Assembly (NCBI GenBank): GCA_933228895.1
Contig: OW121850.1
Span: 28,095,773-28,159,772 of the forward strand
Source of the DNA: Platycnemis pennipes
Lineage: Eukaryota > Arthropoda > Insecta > Odonata > Platycnemididae
Direction of reading: 5' to 3'
DNA length: 64,000 nt
In this document: one piece after another, positions 35,331-47,960 of the stretch
How positions within the stretch are numbered: the stretch's first letter is position 1
Layout of the letters: the number at the start of each line of letters is the position of its first letter
The notes under the pieces: model-generated
What the model was told of the DNA's origin: nothing
Database searches by the model: none
What the model saw: the letters and a program-made list of their open reading frames with translations, nothing else
Made by a program: the position numbers and the translations under genes

Positions 35331-37218
35331 CTCTGCGTATTGTGTACGCCCTCAAAACCTTTTGAGTTCCCCATCTCCGGTGATCCCTCCCCTTCCCCAT
35401 CCTTTCAACTCCGCGCACAGCTTTTAAAAACCCGTCACAAAAAAGCGACTTCCTTCTATGGTGAGGAAAGGCAAAAGTGGTGCCTAAACAACTGCCAAGC
35501 GCAGAACAAGAGGGCTATAGTATTTACGGCACAAGTTTGTTTCATGAATTTGAAAGAAGGGAAGAGTGAAAGAATGAATGAATGATACGTCGGATTTAAT
35601 CGCCTGAGAGCAAGATGGGAGATTTTTCTGGGAATAATTTATAAAAAAAGCACGTGGTCATGAATAAATAATAACTCTCTGAGGTAGATCGAAATGAAAT
35701 GGAGAAGTGTCATACGCCTCACTCAGTAACAAGCTAAGGAAGGCATCCTGTATTTTTAGCGTGCGATAACCTCAAATAAATATCACAATCTATTTACTAT
35801 GAGTCATTCCTGTGTAACGCAATTATACGAGTATGATTCCATTAATGAACTCAAGGATTGCGAACTAGCCGCGAATGCCTTGGCGGAGTCACTGCTGAAA
35901 TTCACAAGAGCAGAATTTCCACAGATTTCCACAATAGCAGAATCCAAATGGATTTCCCTGTAAAATTCGACTATGTCTCCTTTACTCTGAAATTATTCTC
36001 ATTTTTTCATATTCATGATAAACAAAATCAACGCAAAGAGATTAAAAATAACTTTTAAATTAAAATAAAATCTACTTTTTCTCATCTTACCCCACCAAAT
36101 AATTTGACTTTACTCAGCAAAGCCTTACGTTGAATACTATCCTCGTTCCTTATGAGCTGAATTTCATGATTCCTCCATGATAAGATATATATTTGTTTCA
36201 TTTAGACCATATGCTCTTTAAATATTTACTTGAAATGTCTCAAAAATTTCTTTCCTCAACACAATATTCCATGACAGATATGACACTTCATAATCGATCA
36301 TTGTTTCAGCTCTAGACAATATAGAGCAATATCATGCACGACAGCGAAACTAAAAATAATGGGAATTAAACTGCAACTAGGGGATACAAAACATATGAAA
36401 AAATAATGTGAGTGCAGACATTAACAGGGGTCATACTTTTTATCGAGGTCACCCCTGAGCGTGGGGGAGTGCCCTATTTTATGTCCATCACAGCCAGAGG
36501 GAGATAAGACGGGAACCAGGCGAGTTAAAATGGGTAAGGTATCTCTCGCAAGCTAGGTGAGAGATACCTCATTTCCTCGGATGCAATCACGCTTCTGCGA
36601 ATCCAAGGGACGAGTTCATCACGTTCCCACGTTCCTATTCCTTTTGGACAGCGACGATTGTATCTGGGCCCTGAGAAACAAGGACGTTCGACAGCTGCTG
36701 CAAACTAGGGATCCAAAACGAAAACTCTCTTTCCCCGTGAAGTAATGTTGCGCCTGAAATGCATAGAAAAATTCACGGTCCGAAATGTATTTCGCTGGCA
36801 GAACGAAGCTCATCAATCCGATATCCTTCTGTTGAATGCATGAGATTGACGAAATAACGATGCTAGATACGTTTTTTGGTGGTATTGTCGATTTTCTGAG
36901 AAAAAAACTGCTTTTGGAGAATTTTTTAGCATAAAAGTAATGTAATTAAATTGTAACCCTTCTGACAATCTCTATACCTAGTGTCGACTTCGTGTTGCGA
37001 TAATAATCTCCCTGAGTGGTTAAAGCATGAAAACATGAACCACATTTAATCCATTATTTTCATCTTAATCACTATGCATGGGTTAGGTTTTTTTCTAAAA
37101 CACACATTGTGATTTTTTTTGATTACGGGAACTATTTATTTCCGAATTCAGAGTTCACGATCTGGCCGTAAATTCTTAATTGACGTTACCTACTTTAATT
37201 GCACAATAAGAGCACAGA
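35331..37218. other. noncoding stretch
   Basis: The only structure seen is a short hairpin, AGGTATCTCTC with GAGAGATACCT, at 36537-36569. No gene was recognised. Confidence 0.4.
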
Positions 37219-37228
37219 GAAAAAAATC

Positions 37229-37307
37229 ATTCACCTTGACCGGGACTTGAACCCGGACCCCCTGATTTTCGGTCAGGTCCTCTATCAGTTTAACCATCGA
37301 GGCGTCC
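37229..37307 (-). tRNA. tRNA-like sequence (probably SINE-type, not functional)
   Basis: On the minus strand the A box TGGTTAAACTGATAGAGGAC lies at 37276-37295 and the B box CCGGGTTCAAGTCCCGG near 37241-37257, with a good T-arm stem. An anticodon-like arm CCTGA/TCAGG encloses CCGAAAA, which would read GAA but lacks the invariant U33. The 5' and 3' ends do not form a convincing acceptor stem, so I consider it tRNA-derived rather than a working tRNA. Confidence 0.5.
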
Positions 37308-37567
37308 TCTTTACCTGTGGAAATTATAGAGGCTTTAAAGGAATAAGATGTTACCGGACTGCTGGACATATTATGTCACAAAGCAGCCGAAGTCGTGTGT
37401 ATGGCGGCACCGTCCACGATTTTAAAGCCGACATTGAAAACTAAGGTGCTTACTTATAACAAATTCAATTGAACTTCGGCAACTTTGAGTTCAACAACTT
37501 CGGCTGCCATAATATGTCCAGCAGTTCGGTAACATCTTGTTCCTTTAAAGCCTCGACAATTTCCACA

Positions 37568-37641
37568 GGGATAGGTAGTTCAACTGGTAGAGCACCTGGC
37601 CTAAAATTAAGTTGTCCGGGTTCGATTCCCGGTCAAGGCAA
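37568..37641 (+). tRNA. tRNA-like sequence, mirror copy
   Basis: The A box region TAGTTCAACTGGTAGAGCAC and the B box GGGTTCGATTCCC (37618-37630) are near consensus, with a strong T-arm CCGGG/CCCGG. The anticodon arm is degenerate and the acceptor ends do not pair. A T7 Pol III terminator follows at 37646. Confidence 0.5.
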
Positions 37642-37652
37642 ATTATTTTTTT

Positions 37653-39339
37653 CTTCGTGGAATATCTGCTACTACTTATTTCCGATTTGGAAACATTTAT
37701 TCATTTTAGTAGCGACTGCTGGCCAGAATGCACGGATAATACGGACTTCGTAGAAGAACGAAAGCTTAAAAGTTGAAAAATGTAATTACTTGTGAATTTT
37801 CATGTCTGTATGAAAATGGATAAAACATGAAAGTTGTTGATAAGCACGATCATTAGGCATTAAACGTACCCACAGGCCGAGTCAAAGCACATATGATCTG
37901 AGCGAAATTATGCATCTATCCAAAAAGAGAAAATCATAAGTGGACGAATAATCCCCATCCGAGGAAAGATCTCACAACTTAAATGAACACATCCTTCTTC
38001 AAACGTAAATTTTTACAAGTAGCCACTTTAAGATTGTATATTTTTTCCATATTTTGCGTTTTTTTACAGCTGGTGTTTAAATTTAGAAGCCAGAATTTTT
38101 TAAAAACTTGTTGCCGAAACTGAGTAGGTTTGATCAACACCAAAAATTAATGTCAGTAACGATACCTGTCACATCACAAACAGTAAAAAATTAATATCTC
38201 AATTACGACACATCATTATATCGGGAAACAGGTCTCCTGTGCATCAAGTATTATTTTCCAAAAAAATGACTCATTGCATTGAGTTTATTTTTTTACAAAC
38301 ATGAACTATCATAAATATTATGTCTACATTACTAAAAATTCATAAAACTATCAGTTTCAGCTGCGATATGAATATGCAAGGCAGCACGCATTCTTGAATT
38401 CTGAACACCTTGCTACAAATGATTACATGATATAATCGTGTGAATTCATATGAAAATTCCAAATATAACAAAACTTTCCTGCAGTTTCGAATATACACAC
38501 CTGATGATGAAAATCGTTGAATATCTGCGTCGAATAGTGTTCATTAGCAATTTTTTTGATCACGTGACACACGCATTCTGAATTGCGTAAGTGTAACAGA
38601 CCAGAAAACAATTAGGCACTTGATTAACACGGATCATAGAGTGAAAAGTATATTTCCAATATTTCAACCAACGTTGGTTTCAACTTCCAGCACTAATTGA
38701 TTAAAAACCTACATGCATAAACAACAGAATTTTAATCTTGCATTAAACCAGAATATTTGAGCGAAGTTGATCACGTCGACATGAAGTGAAGCATAAGCAA
38801 TAATTTAACTAGAGGCAGGCACGCATAGTAAATGTGAGAACTAAAGGGAAATGGGATCCAAAATAACTTAAGTAACAATTCATTAACCCATCCGTGGAAT
38901 CGCATTCCAAATTCTTTCTCAGAAATTGATAACAATCGACAAAAATCAATTGGGTTTGCACCTCTATTTATATTGAATCCACTAATCAAATCCACGCTCT
39001 GAAATTCTCATTTGAGCAAAAATATCAAACATCAGACGTCCATAATTTTGGTGCAAATATAGATATCTGCGAGTTATGTCATCATAAAAACAATATTACC
39101 CTGAAACGAAACAATCTCATACAACAGATTTAGCGAACGAGGGCGTTCATGATCAAGATAAATACCAGAGTAGATAAATATTTGCTTTCAATGCAGATGG
39201 GTTGAAAAGTGCTTCTCTATTGTTTAAATTTACGACCACAGCGACTCAATCGCTAATAAAGAGATTTCGTCACTGAATAAGTAATTTCAATTGCGGAAAT
39301 AGCGAAAGAAATTTTTGATCGCGCACCCACGGGTCGTGA
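37653..39339. other. AT-rich noncoding stretch
   Basis: No gene or repeat was recognised. Confidence 0.45.
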
Positions 39340-39870
39340 CTCAATGTAACGCAATTAAAAACGTGACTTTCCATTTCTCGCCCGCCACAGAATACATTTT
39401 TATTTGAGGACTTCAAATCGTGATTTTTATAGTAGCCCGGCGCTCTCCCGCACCCTTCTCAGGAATAATAATGCGGCACTCAGATGTGGCGTCATGTCTC
39501 GATCGAAGGCTGTCAATTTTGAGCTGGGTACAAGTTCCTCACGTCCAATCCGTCAGGAGGCAACTCCCTTAACTCCCCAATTTTAATAACTTGATTCGGG
39601 TCCATGCAGCGAAAGGGAACTGACATTTTAAGGCCTTAAATAGGCGGCGAAAGCACGTTCGATCAAATCCCATGGTCGCGAAGCAAGCTCGGAAACAATA
39701 AAAATCCGACGCGGGAAGTTTTATTGCGGCGAAAAGCCCGGCGGAATAGACAATATTGGGCGATTCCCACCGAATTGACGAGTATAAACGGCAAGACATT
39801 CCGACCCGCGGCGCATTCAATGGCCCATCGTCTCTTTCTCTCTCTCACTCCTCATTCAAAATAACTTCAT
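39340..39870. other. moderately CpG-rich block
   Basis: CG dinucleotides are enriched around 39360-39830, and a short TCTCTCTCTCAC tract lies at 39837-39848. A minus frame of 83 codons (39569-39820) has no known motif. Confidence 0.25.
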
Positions 39871-42405
39871 CGCTTCCACGCAAGCGAAGGAAATATCCCC
39901 ACCGAGAACACATATACTCAATGTGAATACGTTGTCGGCGCGAATTATATACGTATGTACTCGTGAGGATGTAAATACACATGTATATCCCGTACCCTTG
40001 AGGGGAATTTCGGAGAATTTGTAAGTTTTTATTTTGACCACAAGCCAAAAGATTCAGACGTAATACGGCGACTACACTGATATCGGTAAATTAATATAGC
40101 AACGGCTCAACGCTTGGAAAACTCTTTCGTAGTTTTTAAACATAAGTTTCATTCCTTAATTATTACTGTTATACATACATATTTGTACCATTCTCTGATA
40201 ATATAACGATATTTATGTCTTTATTGCCGGAAATATTTAGCTCTGGTATGGTTTATATTTAACCTTCAGTGAGTTGGATAATTCTATGGGGTTTATCCGG
40301 TCCGTAGACAAATAGCAGCCCATTAAAGACTGGTTTCCAAATCATCCAGAAAAGTGAAGGTGAAAAATGTTACAATTATGTGTTGTAATAACCTTATTTG
40401 GAAAATCACTGATATAAAGATTACTTGCTTGACCTCAGGCTTAGTTATATCCTTCATTCCATTAATATGTCTCGTCAGTTCATTTTTTGCCACTACCTAT
40501 TTGCGTACACACTGAAAAGGGAAAATACATTTAACATCCGTCTAAATTATATAATTCTTTTTAAACCTTTTTCAATTTATGCACTTATACATGTTTTCAG
40601 TTATGAATGCCATTCGCGTTAAGCACAGTAGCAATTATGCGATGCTACCCTACAAATTCCAACTCTACACTTATTTCTGAGTCAGAATATATGAATTGCC
40701 ATTGTTTTCTTGAAGATCAGGTACATTTTTAAACACATTGGGATCCCGTCATTTTCGCACGAGTAGTACTTTACTAACTTATGCTCGTTCAACGTGAAAT
40801 TAGGTGACTAAAATAGTTCCTTCAGGAGACTAACAAAACTCAGTCCAGCACTGAATATATTCAAATACATAAAGACGCATTTCTTAAAATCTGACGAATA
40901 TCATGTGCTACATATGTGGAAGCTTAATGGCTCGCTGATCTCAATAAACAGAGATAAGCAAATATCTCAGAAGGGACGGCGTTGGGGAAAATAAGGAGGG
41001 GAAAATATTGGAAGCGATCGACGGACCAAGGAGACAAATCGCATTTACGTGCGAGGTAAGCGGTATTTGGTTCGCCTCGGAAGCCAACGGAAGGTCTCCA
41101 TATTTCATCCCCCCCCTCCCATCCCCCGTCCCCACCCCTCCTCATCCTCCAAGCACCCCCACGATGACGATCTGCTGCTCCTCGGAAAAGCTATCATGCG
41201 AAGCAAGACTGCATGGATAGCAGTCTGCGGGCCGAGGATTGAGGAAGATCCACGGTCGTGTTCTCAGCATATTCAGCGCTTACGTATTCGAGAAAAATAC
41301 CAAGATCCCACCACGTGCCTCGGAGAGGGTTTCATGACAGGAAACTTAACAGATTTGAGCAAGGTGCATTTGGCAGTTATATGATTCAGTTCAGTTCAGA
41401 GTGTATCCACTAGATGTAGGAATATTTAAGAATATTCCGGTGGTATGTGAGGTGATATCCATACACATTATTCATCGGCAGACCTATTGAGAGGAATACA
41501 CATCTAAATGACAACCATAAATTTTTTCATTGCTAAAAGATTAACAGCGAAGAATTTTCAAAACTAATTTCATGCTGTAAATACGATAAAATGCGCCTAT
41601 TTCAGCGCTTATGAAACGCGCAATCACTGTGGCCAATGACCGCGCGGAGACGTTACCAGTTGTAAATGAAACAATACGGTGTCATATGCTCAATATGATT
41701 TCCAGTCGGTGGATGTGGTCATTCGATATTAGCCAATTAAATGGCATGAAAATACTGTAATAAAATCGTACACAGGTTCGTACACATAAAATCGTTCTTA
41801 ACCAATCAATGTTGAGCTCTAGTTTTCTCTACAGTTTATTAATTATTATGCCTCTGGGTTTTATAGTTGCAGAAAAATTTCCTAGGCTATCAATTAGACC
41901 TCTTTCAGAAAGTCCATATACATAATGAAGCTTGCAATAAGTTACTGCTTAACTTCAAACCTGATAATCACACTGTATCTGTCAATTGCCACATTTTGCT
42001 CAAGAAAGAGTGGGAGCTACCCCTCCTGCAACATAACTTACTTTGGAACTAATCCTCTATTTTCATTTGAGGCACACCACAACATTTCTCTCGGAAATCA
42101 CAGTTTAACATCTCGGGAAAAATTAACAATTTTATAGTGTTTTGCATTGCTCTTGGTCGGAACATCTGACGGAAAAGCCTATTTATAGAGTGAATGATAA
42201 AGAAATCATAGTTCAATAGCTGCGGTTTCTCAAATTAAAGCAACGTCGAGCTGAAATAAAACGTACTGGACTGGTATTTACAGAAGCTTGACAACTTCAG
42301 TTGATGAATTCCTGGACATGCTAAGGTTTGTTTGGTTGCCTTATCATGCACTGTGATGGACTATGATGGACTCTGGTGCGTCACGTTCATTTTAATCACT
42401 AAGAA
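39871..42405. other. noncoding; GC-richer patch at 40.94-41.33 kb
   Basis: 40940-41330 is C-rich on the plus strand, with overlapping frames of 60-111 codons on both strands and no recognisable product. Elsewhere the stretch is AT-rich with nothing identified. Confidence 0.35.
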
Positions 42406-43720
42406 TTGATTGCGGAAAAAATATATATAGAAGCGACTACAAATAATATAAAGAAAAAGCCAATTAATTTAATGGGAATAGTAAAAATAGCCACAATCAT
42501 CTATAGAAGAATAGAGCGAAAAGCGGAGGAGTTACTGGATGAGGACCAATTCGGGTTCAGAAGAAACAAGGGCACAAGGGAAGCGATTTTGGCCATCAGG
42601 CTACTCGTAGAGAAAAGAATAGAGAAGAATCTACCGACGTTTGTTGCATTCGTAGATTTGGAGAAGACATTTGACAACGTGGATTGGAATATAATGCTAA
42701 AGGTTCTGAAAGAAATTGGAGTATCATACAATGACCGAAGAGTTATCCATAGCTTTTATAAAAACCAGGTGACCATAATCAAATCAGGACCCAGCAGTAA
42801 AGAAGCAAGTATAAAGAAAGGAGTGAGGCAAATATGTGCCCTGTCTCCCGTATTGTTCAATGCCTACATCGAGAAAGCCATCCAAGAAGTCAAAGAAAAG
42901 TCTCCGGGAGTGAATATCCACGGAGAGAAAATCAGCATGCTACGATTCTCCGATGACATACCAGTCATGGCAGAAACAGAAGGAGATTTAAAGATGACAC
43001 TAGGATACCTATATGGAAAGAGCAATGACCAGATATCATCTGATCATCAATAAAAAGAAAACTACGGTATTAGTATGCACGAGAAGAAAGGGATCCAGGA
43101 CCAATGCTAAACTAGGAAAAAAATCCAGGAGGTGGAAGAGTTCTGTTACCTGGGAAGCCGAGCAACCAGCGATGGACGAAGTAAAAGAGAAATTACCAGT
43201 AGAATTGCCCAAGCAAAAAGGGCATTTTACCATGAGAAGATTCTGCTTACAGCTGCTAATACAAGCGTTGAAGTGAGAAAACATTTCATTAGAACATACA
43301 TCTACAGCATTCTACTATATGGCAGCGAAGCATGGACAATAACAGCAGCAGAGAAGTCCAGGCTGGAAGCATTTGAAACGTGGTGCTACCGAAGAATGAT
43401 GAAGATAAAATGGATCGATTTAGTGACAAACGAAGAAGTCTTAAGAAGAGTGAGAGAAAAGAGAAGTCTACTGAAAACTCTAAAAAGAAGACGGGACAAC
43501 CGAATTGGCCATATCTTAAGACACGATGGCCTTATGAAGACAATCGTCGAGGGATAAGTGAACGGGGAGAATGGAAAAGGCAGGCCTCGTATAAGGTATA
43601 TGGAGCAAGTTGTGAAGGATGTAAAAGAGAGGAGCTGCGTCAATATGAAGAGGTTGGCCGATAAAAGAATCGAGTGGAGGGATGCGTCAAACCAATCCTG
43701 GGATTGTTGACTGATGACGA
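42406..43720 (+). mobile_element. 5'-truncated RTE-like LINE, RT domain and C-terminus
   Basis: The frame 42406-43053 is open for 215 codons and carries the reverse transcriptase fingers and palm: ELLDEDQFGFRRNKGTREAI, FVAFVDLEKTFDNVDW (motif A, catalytic Asp), KKGVRQICALSPVLFNAYIE (motif B, with Gly-Cys changed to Ile-Cys) and MLRFSDDIPVMAE (motif C, SDD in place of ADD). A frameshift near 43050 leads to 43132-43557, with EEFCYLGSRATSDGRSKREI, LLYGSEAWTITAAEKSR and WCYRRMMKIKWIDLVTNEEV, then GKGRPRIRY after a stop at 43556. The order matches the element at 8.9-10.25 kb. It copied its own mRNA into DNA at nicked target sites; this copy lacks the endonuclease, carries the frameshift and stop, and is inactive. 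The 3' end AACCAATCCTGGGATTG then TGATGACGACG is at about 43692-43725. Confidence 0.85.
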
Positions 43721-44495
43721 CGATTAAAAATAGACGTTCATTTCCTTCTTTTCTAATTCATCTCGCCCGGAGCCATGGCACCACTGTCCACCATGTCACG
43801 AGTGATGCCTTTATGCTTATGATAGATTAGAACACGGAAGGCAAGATAAACGGCGCACATTTAACACCATGTTGATGCATCATATCATATTTGTTTTTGT
43901 TTAGTAATTTTTCCTTAATTCCCTTTTAATTTTTTTTCTTTTTTCTCTTTTTTTGTAATCTTTTGTAATTTTTCTTTTCTTTAATTTTAAATTTTATCTA
44001 CTAATTTTCCTATGCACAAACTATTATATTTGAGTTATTCTTAAACACTAGCTTTACTATCAGTAGGATTTCGCAGGTTTTTCACACCCCCCTTCTTGTG
44101 TAGGTGTTTTCCTGCAGTGGGTTTTTGCGTAAAGGATGAAAGGATGTAAGCATAATAATCCTCACGTTTTTCCCACATTGTAAAGTCTTTCATACACCAT
44201 TTGATATATAATATTGATATATTGTGTGCATATATTTCTTTTGTATTAATTTGTCATTCTTTAATTCCTATCCGAGATATATAACAAATTGCTACGCTTC
44301 ACTTCGTGGAACCACATATTGATAATGTAAGTATATTCTTTACTGATTTTTTTAACCTCGGATTGTATTTGTTTCGGGTATTTACCACAATATGATTTTT
44401 ATATTTATTTTGACGAGAGGTTAGATGGCAGAAGGGTCAGTTTTGTCTCAATCTCGCCCCAATAAAGACCTTTTATTATTATTATTGCTTTGCTC
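43721..44495 (+). other. AT-rich stretch ending in possible retroelement tail
   Basis: T-rich runs fill 43880-44020. At 44457-44487, CCCCAATAAAGACC then TTTTATTATTATTATTG resembles a retroelement 3' terminus with an AATAAA signal and a (TTA)n tail. No coding part precedes it, so the identity is uncertain. Confidence 0.3.
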
Positions 44496-44840
44496 CGCGA
44501 TTTTTCCCACCGCGAGAGCTCGGTAGCGGCACTATCTCTCTCATTCACGACACGAGGCGAGACTACAACTAGGGATCACAAGGGCTGGTGGTGGATTTAT
44601 CGAGACGAACGTAGGTGAGTGAGGGCTCTCAAGGGGGGCCGAAGGGAAGAATAACCTATCTTCAGCGCCGAGTCAGCGAGGACGAAGGATCCGAAGATAG
44701 GAGAAGGGAAGACGTTAGCAGAGTCCAACAAACTCAACATCTCCGCCAGCGTATCATCTCGCTGACGCCTCGAGAGAGAATTTCTATGCGCACGCCTCAA
44801 TACATACGCAGCAGATTCCATGGATCAAAATGAATTTGAA
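44496..44840. other. CpG-rich block
   Basis: A short GC/CpG-rich block with overlapping open frames on both strands (44597-44821 minus and 44615-44833 plus). No recognised product. Confidence 0.25.
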
Positions 44841-46959
44841 TCATCCACCGTGGTTGCTTATTTTCTCATCGAATATAATTCAGCGCTGCAAGTGGAGAAA
44901 ACAAATTGCATGCTTTGAAAATAAATTTGCACTTACACTGAGAAAGAATTACGTGTCCTTGATGTAAACCAGACTGAATATGCTCATGCAACGATAAGGT
45001 GACAAACAGGATGAGCATTATAAGTCTCTTGTTTAGACGTAACTTTGCGTAATCTATTCACGCTAGTGATTCAATGTACGGGGATTTGTTTTTAACTCTT
45101 ACTTGTTCATATGTTACTACGTGTAAAGAGTCAAAACCTTGGTAACGTTGGTAAAAAATGGTAACGTTGTATTATCGGTGAAATAAAGTTAGCGAATTAT
45201 GAGTAATAGCCATTTTCCCGGGAATAAATTCAGTAATAAACCAAGTATGTATTCTTTAATGACCTCTGATCTTTGATATTGCCGGAGTAACCCTTCATTA
45301 CGAAATTTTTCAACTACAGATTAATACCACTCACTACAGTCACATTACTGCTGGAATTTAAACGAATTCGAGAAGGACCGAGACAAAGAAAAAGGCAACT
45401 GCTACGAAAAAAACATCAGTCACAGGAGGACAAGCACCATACAATACGTTTATCAGCTCTTTTCCATCAAAGCTTTCATATATCCTAAAGGACCGTGAAC
45501 ATACAACTAATAACCTTCGCGCAGGGATTACAAATGTTAGATAAGCATCAGGTTATCAGCCAACTTATATAACACTGGAATACAAATTTTTTGCTGTTCA
45601 AATGTTAAATTTTTATGCAAGTGATACTAACGAGAAGGACGACGGAAAATAAAATTTTAAAAATCATATATAAATTCTCGAAAATCTAAAATCCAGTGCA
45701 GGGCCTGCCCCATTCGTGAAGTTAATTTGACTCAATCATGCGAACATGGACGTATAGATTTATTAAAATTACATTAAATCCACGCACTGGTATATGCCAG
45801 CCACAGTGTATAGATAAGTTGCATTCTTGGACCATTTGAGAGAAGATTCGTTCTACAGAAAGAATTAAAAAAGTTTTTTGAAATACCCAGTGAAAGACAG
45901 CGGAAATTGGGAACAGCCTAGGAAAAGCTCAAAAATGTGTAATGCCATCGAACTTTTGAAAAACTTCTCAAAGCAAACAACATTGCTTCTATGGTGCAAA
46001 TGAAGCTAGGAGAAGACTAATGTATGTACGTAAAGGCAGAATAAATGGTGAAGAATGAAAATTGATCGCGATCACTTGTGTGCATCGCAAATAAATGCTT
46101 TGGAATCATATTTTCGTTACGCGACTAAATAAATTAAAAAGATAAGCATGAGAAAATAAGCATAGTAATACAATTTAGATAAACTAAATCAATCGTAGTT
46201 AGCAGATTGAGGGCATTACGGATCGATAGTTGTTGAAACAAAGTTCGGATACCGGGAATGAAATGTTTCGAGAAATGGAGAACCTAAAAGTTCTAGCATT
46301 GGCATTTGACGGCTCCAAATGAAAGGTGCCATATGTATTCCGAGCTAAAACCAAAATCCAATAGACGAAGCGCTAAACTTGAAATTCATTCACGACAGCA
46401 CACGAGTTAGGACCGATATTTGAACCCTAAATCTCCGACGTGACCGGAATTCGAAAGCAGTTAATGAAAAGATAATCTAGCTAACAAAGAACTCAATTTC
46501 ACCGTTTTTATGCGGATAGTTATTCCGCCTCCATTACAAATCCACAGCCCAGCAATGTAGTCAACAAGAGAAATTCTGAAGCTGAGTCGTTGGACACTAA
46601 TTCAAAGACAACATTCTCCGTCCGTTTATTGGCGCCGCCTCTGATTCACTGAGTCGAAACTGCGCCTCAGTCACTTAATTACATCTATTGAGGCGGGAAA
46701 AAAGTATCACAAAGGCGAGACCCGTAATGTATTACCCATCAACGATACTGCACAACAAATATCTTCGTCTATCTCACCTTGAGAGGCAGTAACGTTATCT
46801 CGGAGAAGGAAAGTGCAATGAATACATACTACTCCCTGTGGCTTTCCCTTCATTTTCCTTGGAAGGAGGGCAGATACCCCTTTCATAGAAGGAGATGGCA
46901 GGTTAGGATAAACAGGAAGGGGTAAGTGTGAGAAAATATGGGAGGTGATGCTCAGGGTA
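44841..46959. other. AT-rich noncoding stretch
   Basis: No gene or repeat was recognised. A 113-codon minus frame at 46707-47048 overlaps the LINE 3' end and is not a gene. Confidence 0.4.
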
Positions 46960-47442
46960 ACATCTACATCTACACGATACCCTGCAAGCCACCTCGAGGG
47001 TATGTGGCAGGGGGTGAAGATCACCAAGTATGCACTGCCGTCATACAAACAAGCAACTATAGGGACTCATGCAACTAGACAGTTAGTACCTATAGTATTT
47101 AAGAGATTAATATATGAATCATGCACTACAGACTACTCTAAACTATTTGCCCTTATTATTCCTTTGCTATGCTGCCTATTCTGTTCTCTTATAATACGGG
47201 GAAATGAAAACTTCCATTTTGAATCTTTCGGCACGACAATCTATCTCTCTAATCTTATTTATCTGGTCGAATCCAGCATAACACGCTGGTGTTTTTAATA
47301 TGTTGCTAACATCTTCAGTAAAGCTATCCGATTTAAATTTCTCTAATAGATTTAATCTGCACTTTAACCTACGCATGATAATGATTCCCACCATAATTCT
47401 TCTATTAATTCTGAAACACTACTCAACCTATCGTAACACCTT
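46960..47442 (-). mobile_element. LINE 3' end (CR1/L2-like, family A)
   Basis: On the minus strand this runs from GGTGTTACGATAGGTTGAGT (at about 47420-47440), through RLNLLEKFKSDSFTEDV, KTPACYAGFDQINKIREID and CRAERFKMEVF, to the conserved 3' end CCCCCTGCCACATACCC...GGCTTGCAGGGTATCGTG with a TAGATGTAGATGT tail at 46960-46973. It is close to the copies at 4.3 and 50.2 kb but with a frame break near 47394. It is strongly 5'-truncated. Confidence 0.8.
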
Positions 47443-47960
47443 AAGGTAAGGGATAAATAGAATAGCAATAAAAGGGTTCCTTCGACGACATTGTGCTTAG
47501 CTGGGGACAGAGAGGGTGGAAACACTCAGTGGTGTAGGCCTGGATAAAGGGAAGAGAGGAGGTTAGAGTGTAAAAGAAAGGGAGAAGATTTTAGGTGACA
47601 AGGCGACGTGGATGCCAGAGAGAGCGGAGTTTCGAGTGAGTGGATTGTGAGAGAGGCGGAAAATGGAGCGCGTGGTGTTATGCACGTCTGTTGGTGAAGG
47701 ATGCTCTTTGGACGAAAATAGGAACGCGCACTAGAGAGAGAGAGGACATCGGAGGGATCGGACAGATAGCTCGCGGGCGTCAATTGAGCCACTTACTAAA
47801 TCCTCCCCCGCCCAAACAACATTCATTTTAAACGAGAGCGTGAGATATTTAGGTCTCACACGCTCACGACGGGTGGGGGTGAGAGGTGTGAGCTCACTAC
47901 CCTCAAATGCATTAGCGATCTGAGAGAGAAAGAGATGAAAAACGTGTGGGGGAGAATTCC
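47443..47960. other. purine-rich GC block with small hairpin
   Basis: 47510-47760 is G/A-rich on the plus strand. A small hairpin, GAGCGTGAGA with TCTCACACGCTC, sits at about 47834-47864. No gene was recognised; the 88-codon minus frame at 47526-47792 is low-complexity (Ser, Pro, Leu). Confidence 0.3.

Larger units (their letters stand above)
37219..37652. repeat. inverted pair of tRNA-like Pol III cassettes
   Basis: The left arm (37219-37391) and right arm (37498-37652) are imperfect reverse complements over about 150 bp. Each arm, read outward from the centre, carries a 5' segment of about 75 bp (CATAATATGTCCAGCAG, then GGTAACATCTT and TTCCTTTAAAGCCTC), a tRNA-like unit with A and B boxes, and a T7 run about 15 nt after the B box. 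The T7 runs are at 37646-37652 (plus) and 37220-37226 (read on the minus strand). About 105 bp separate the arms. So both the promoter-terminator unit and its 5' flank are duplicated in mirror image. It may be a foldback/MITE that captured a tRNA-derived unit, or an inverted SINE dimer. Confidence 0.75.

Noticed and set aside
37229..37641. Two functional tRNA genes (one with a GAA-like anticodon)
   Set aside because: The acceptor stems do not pair, U33 is missing on the left and the anticodon arm is broken on the right. The A/B boxes and T-arm fit tRNA-derived repeats better.
46945..47298. 117-codon plus-strand ORF
   Set aside because: It is antisense to the LINE 3' end on the minus strand at 46960-47442.
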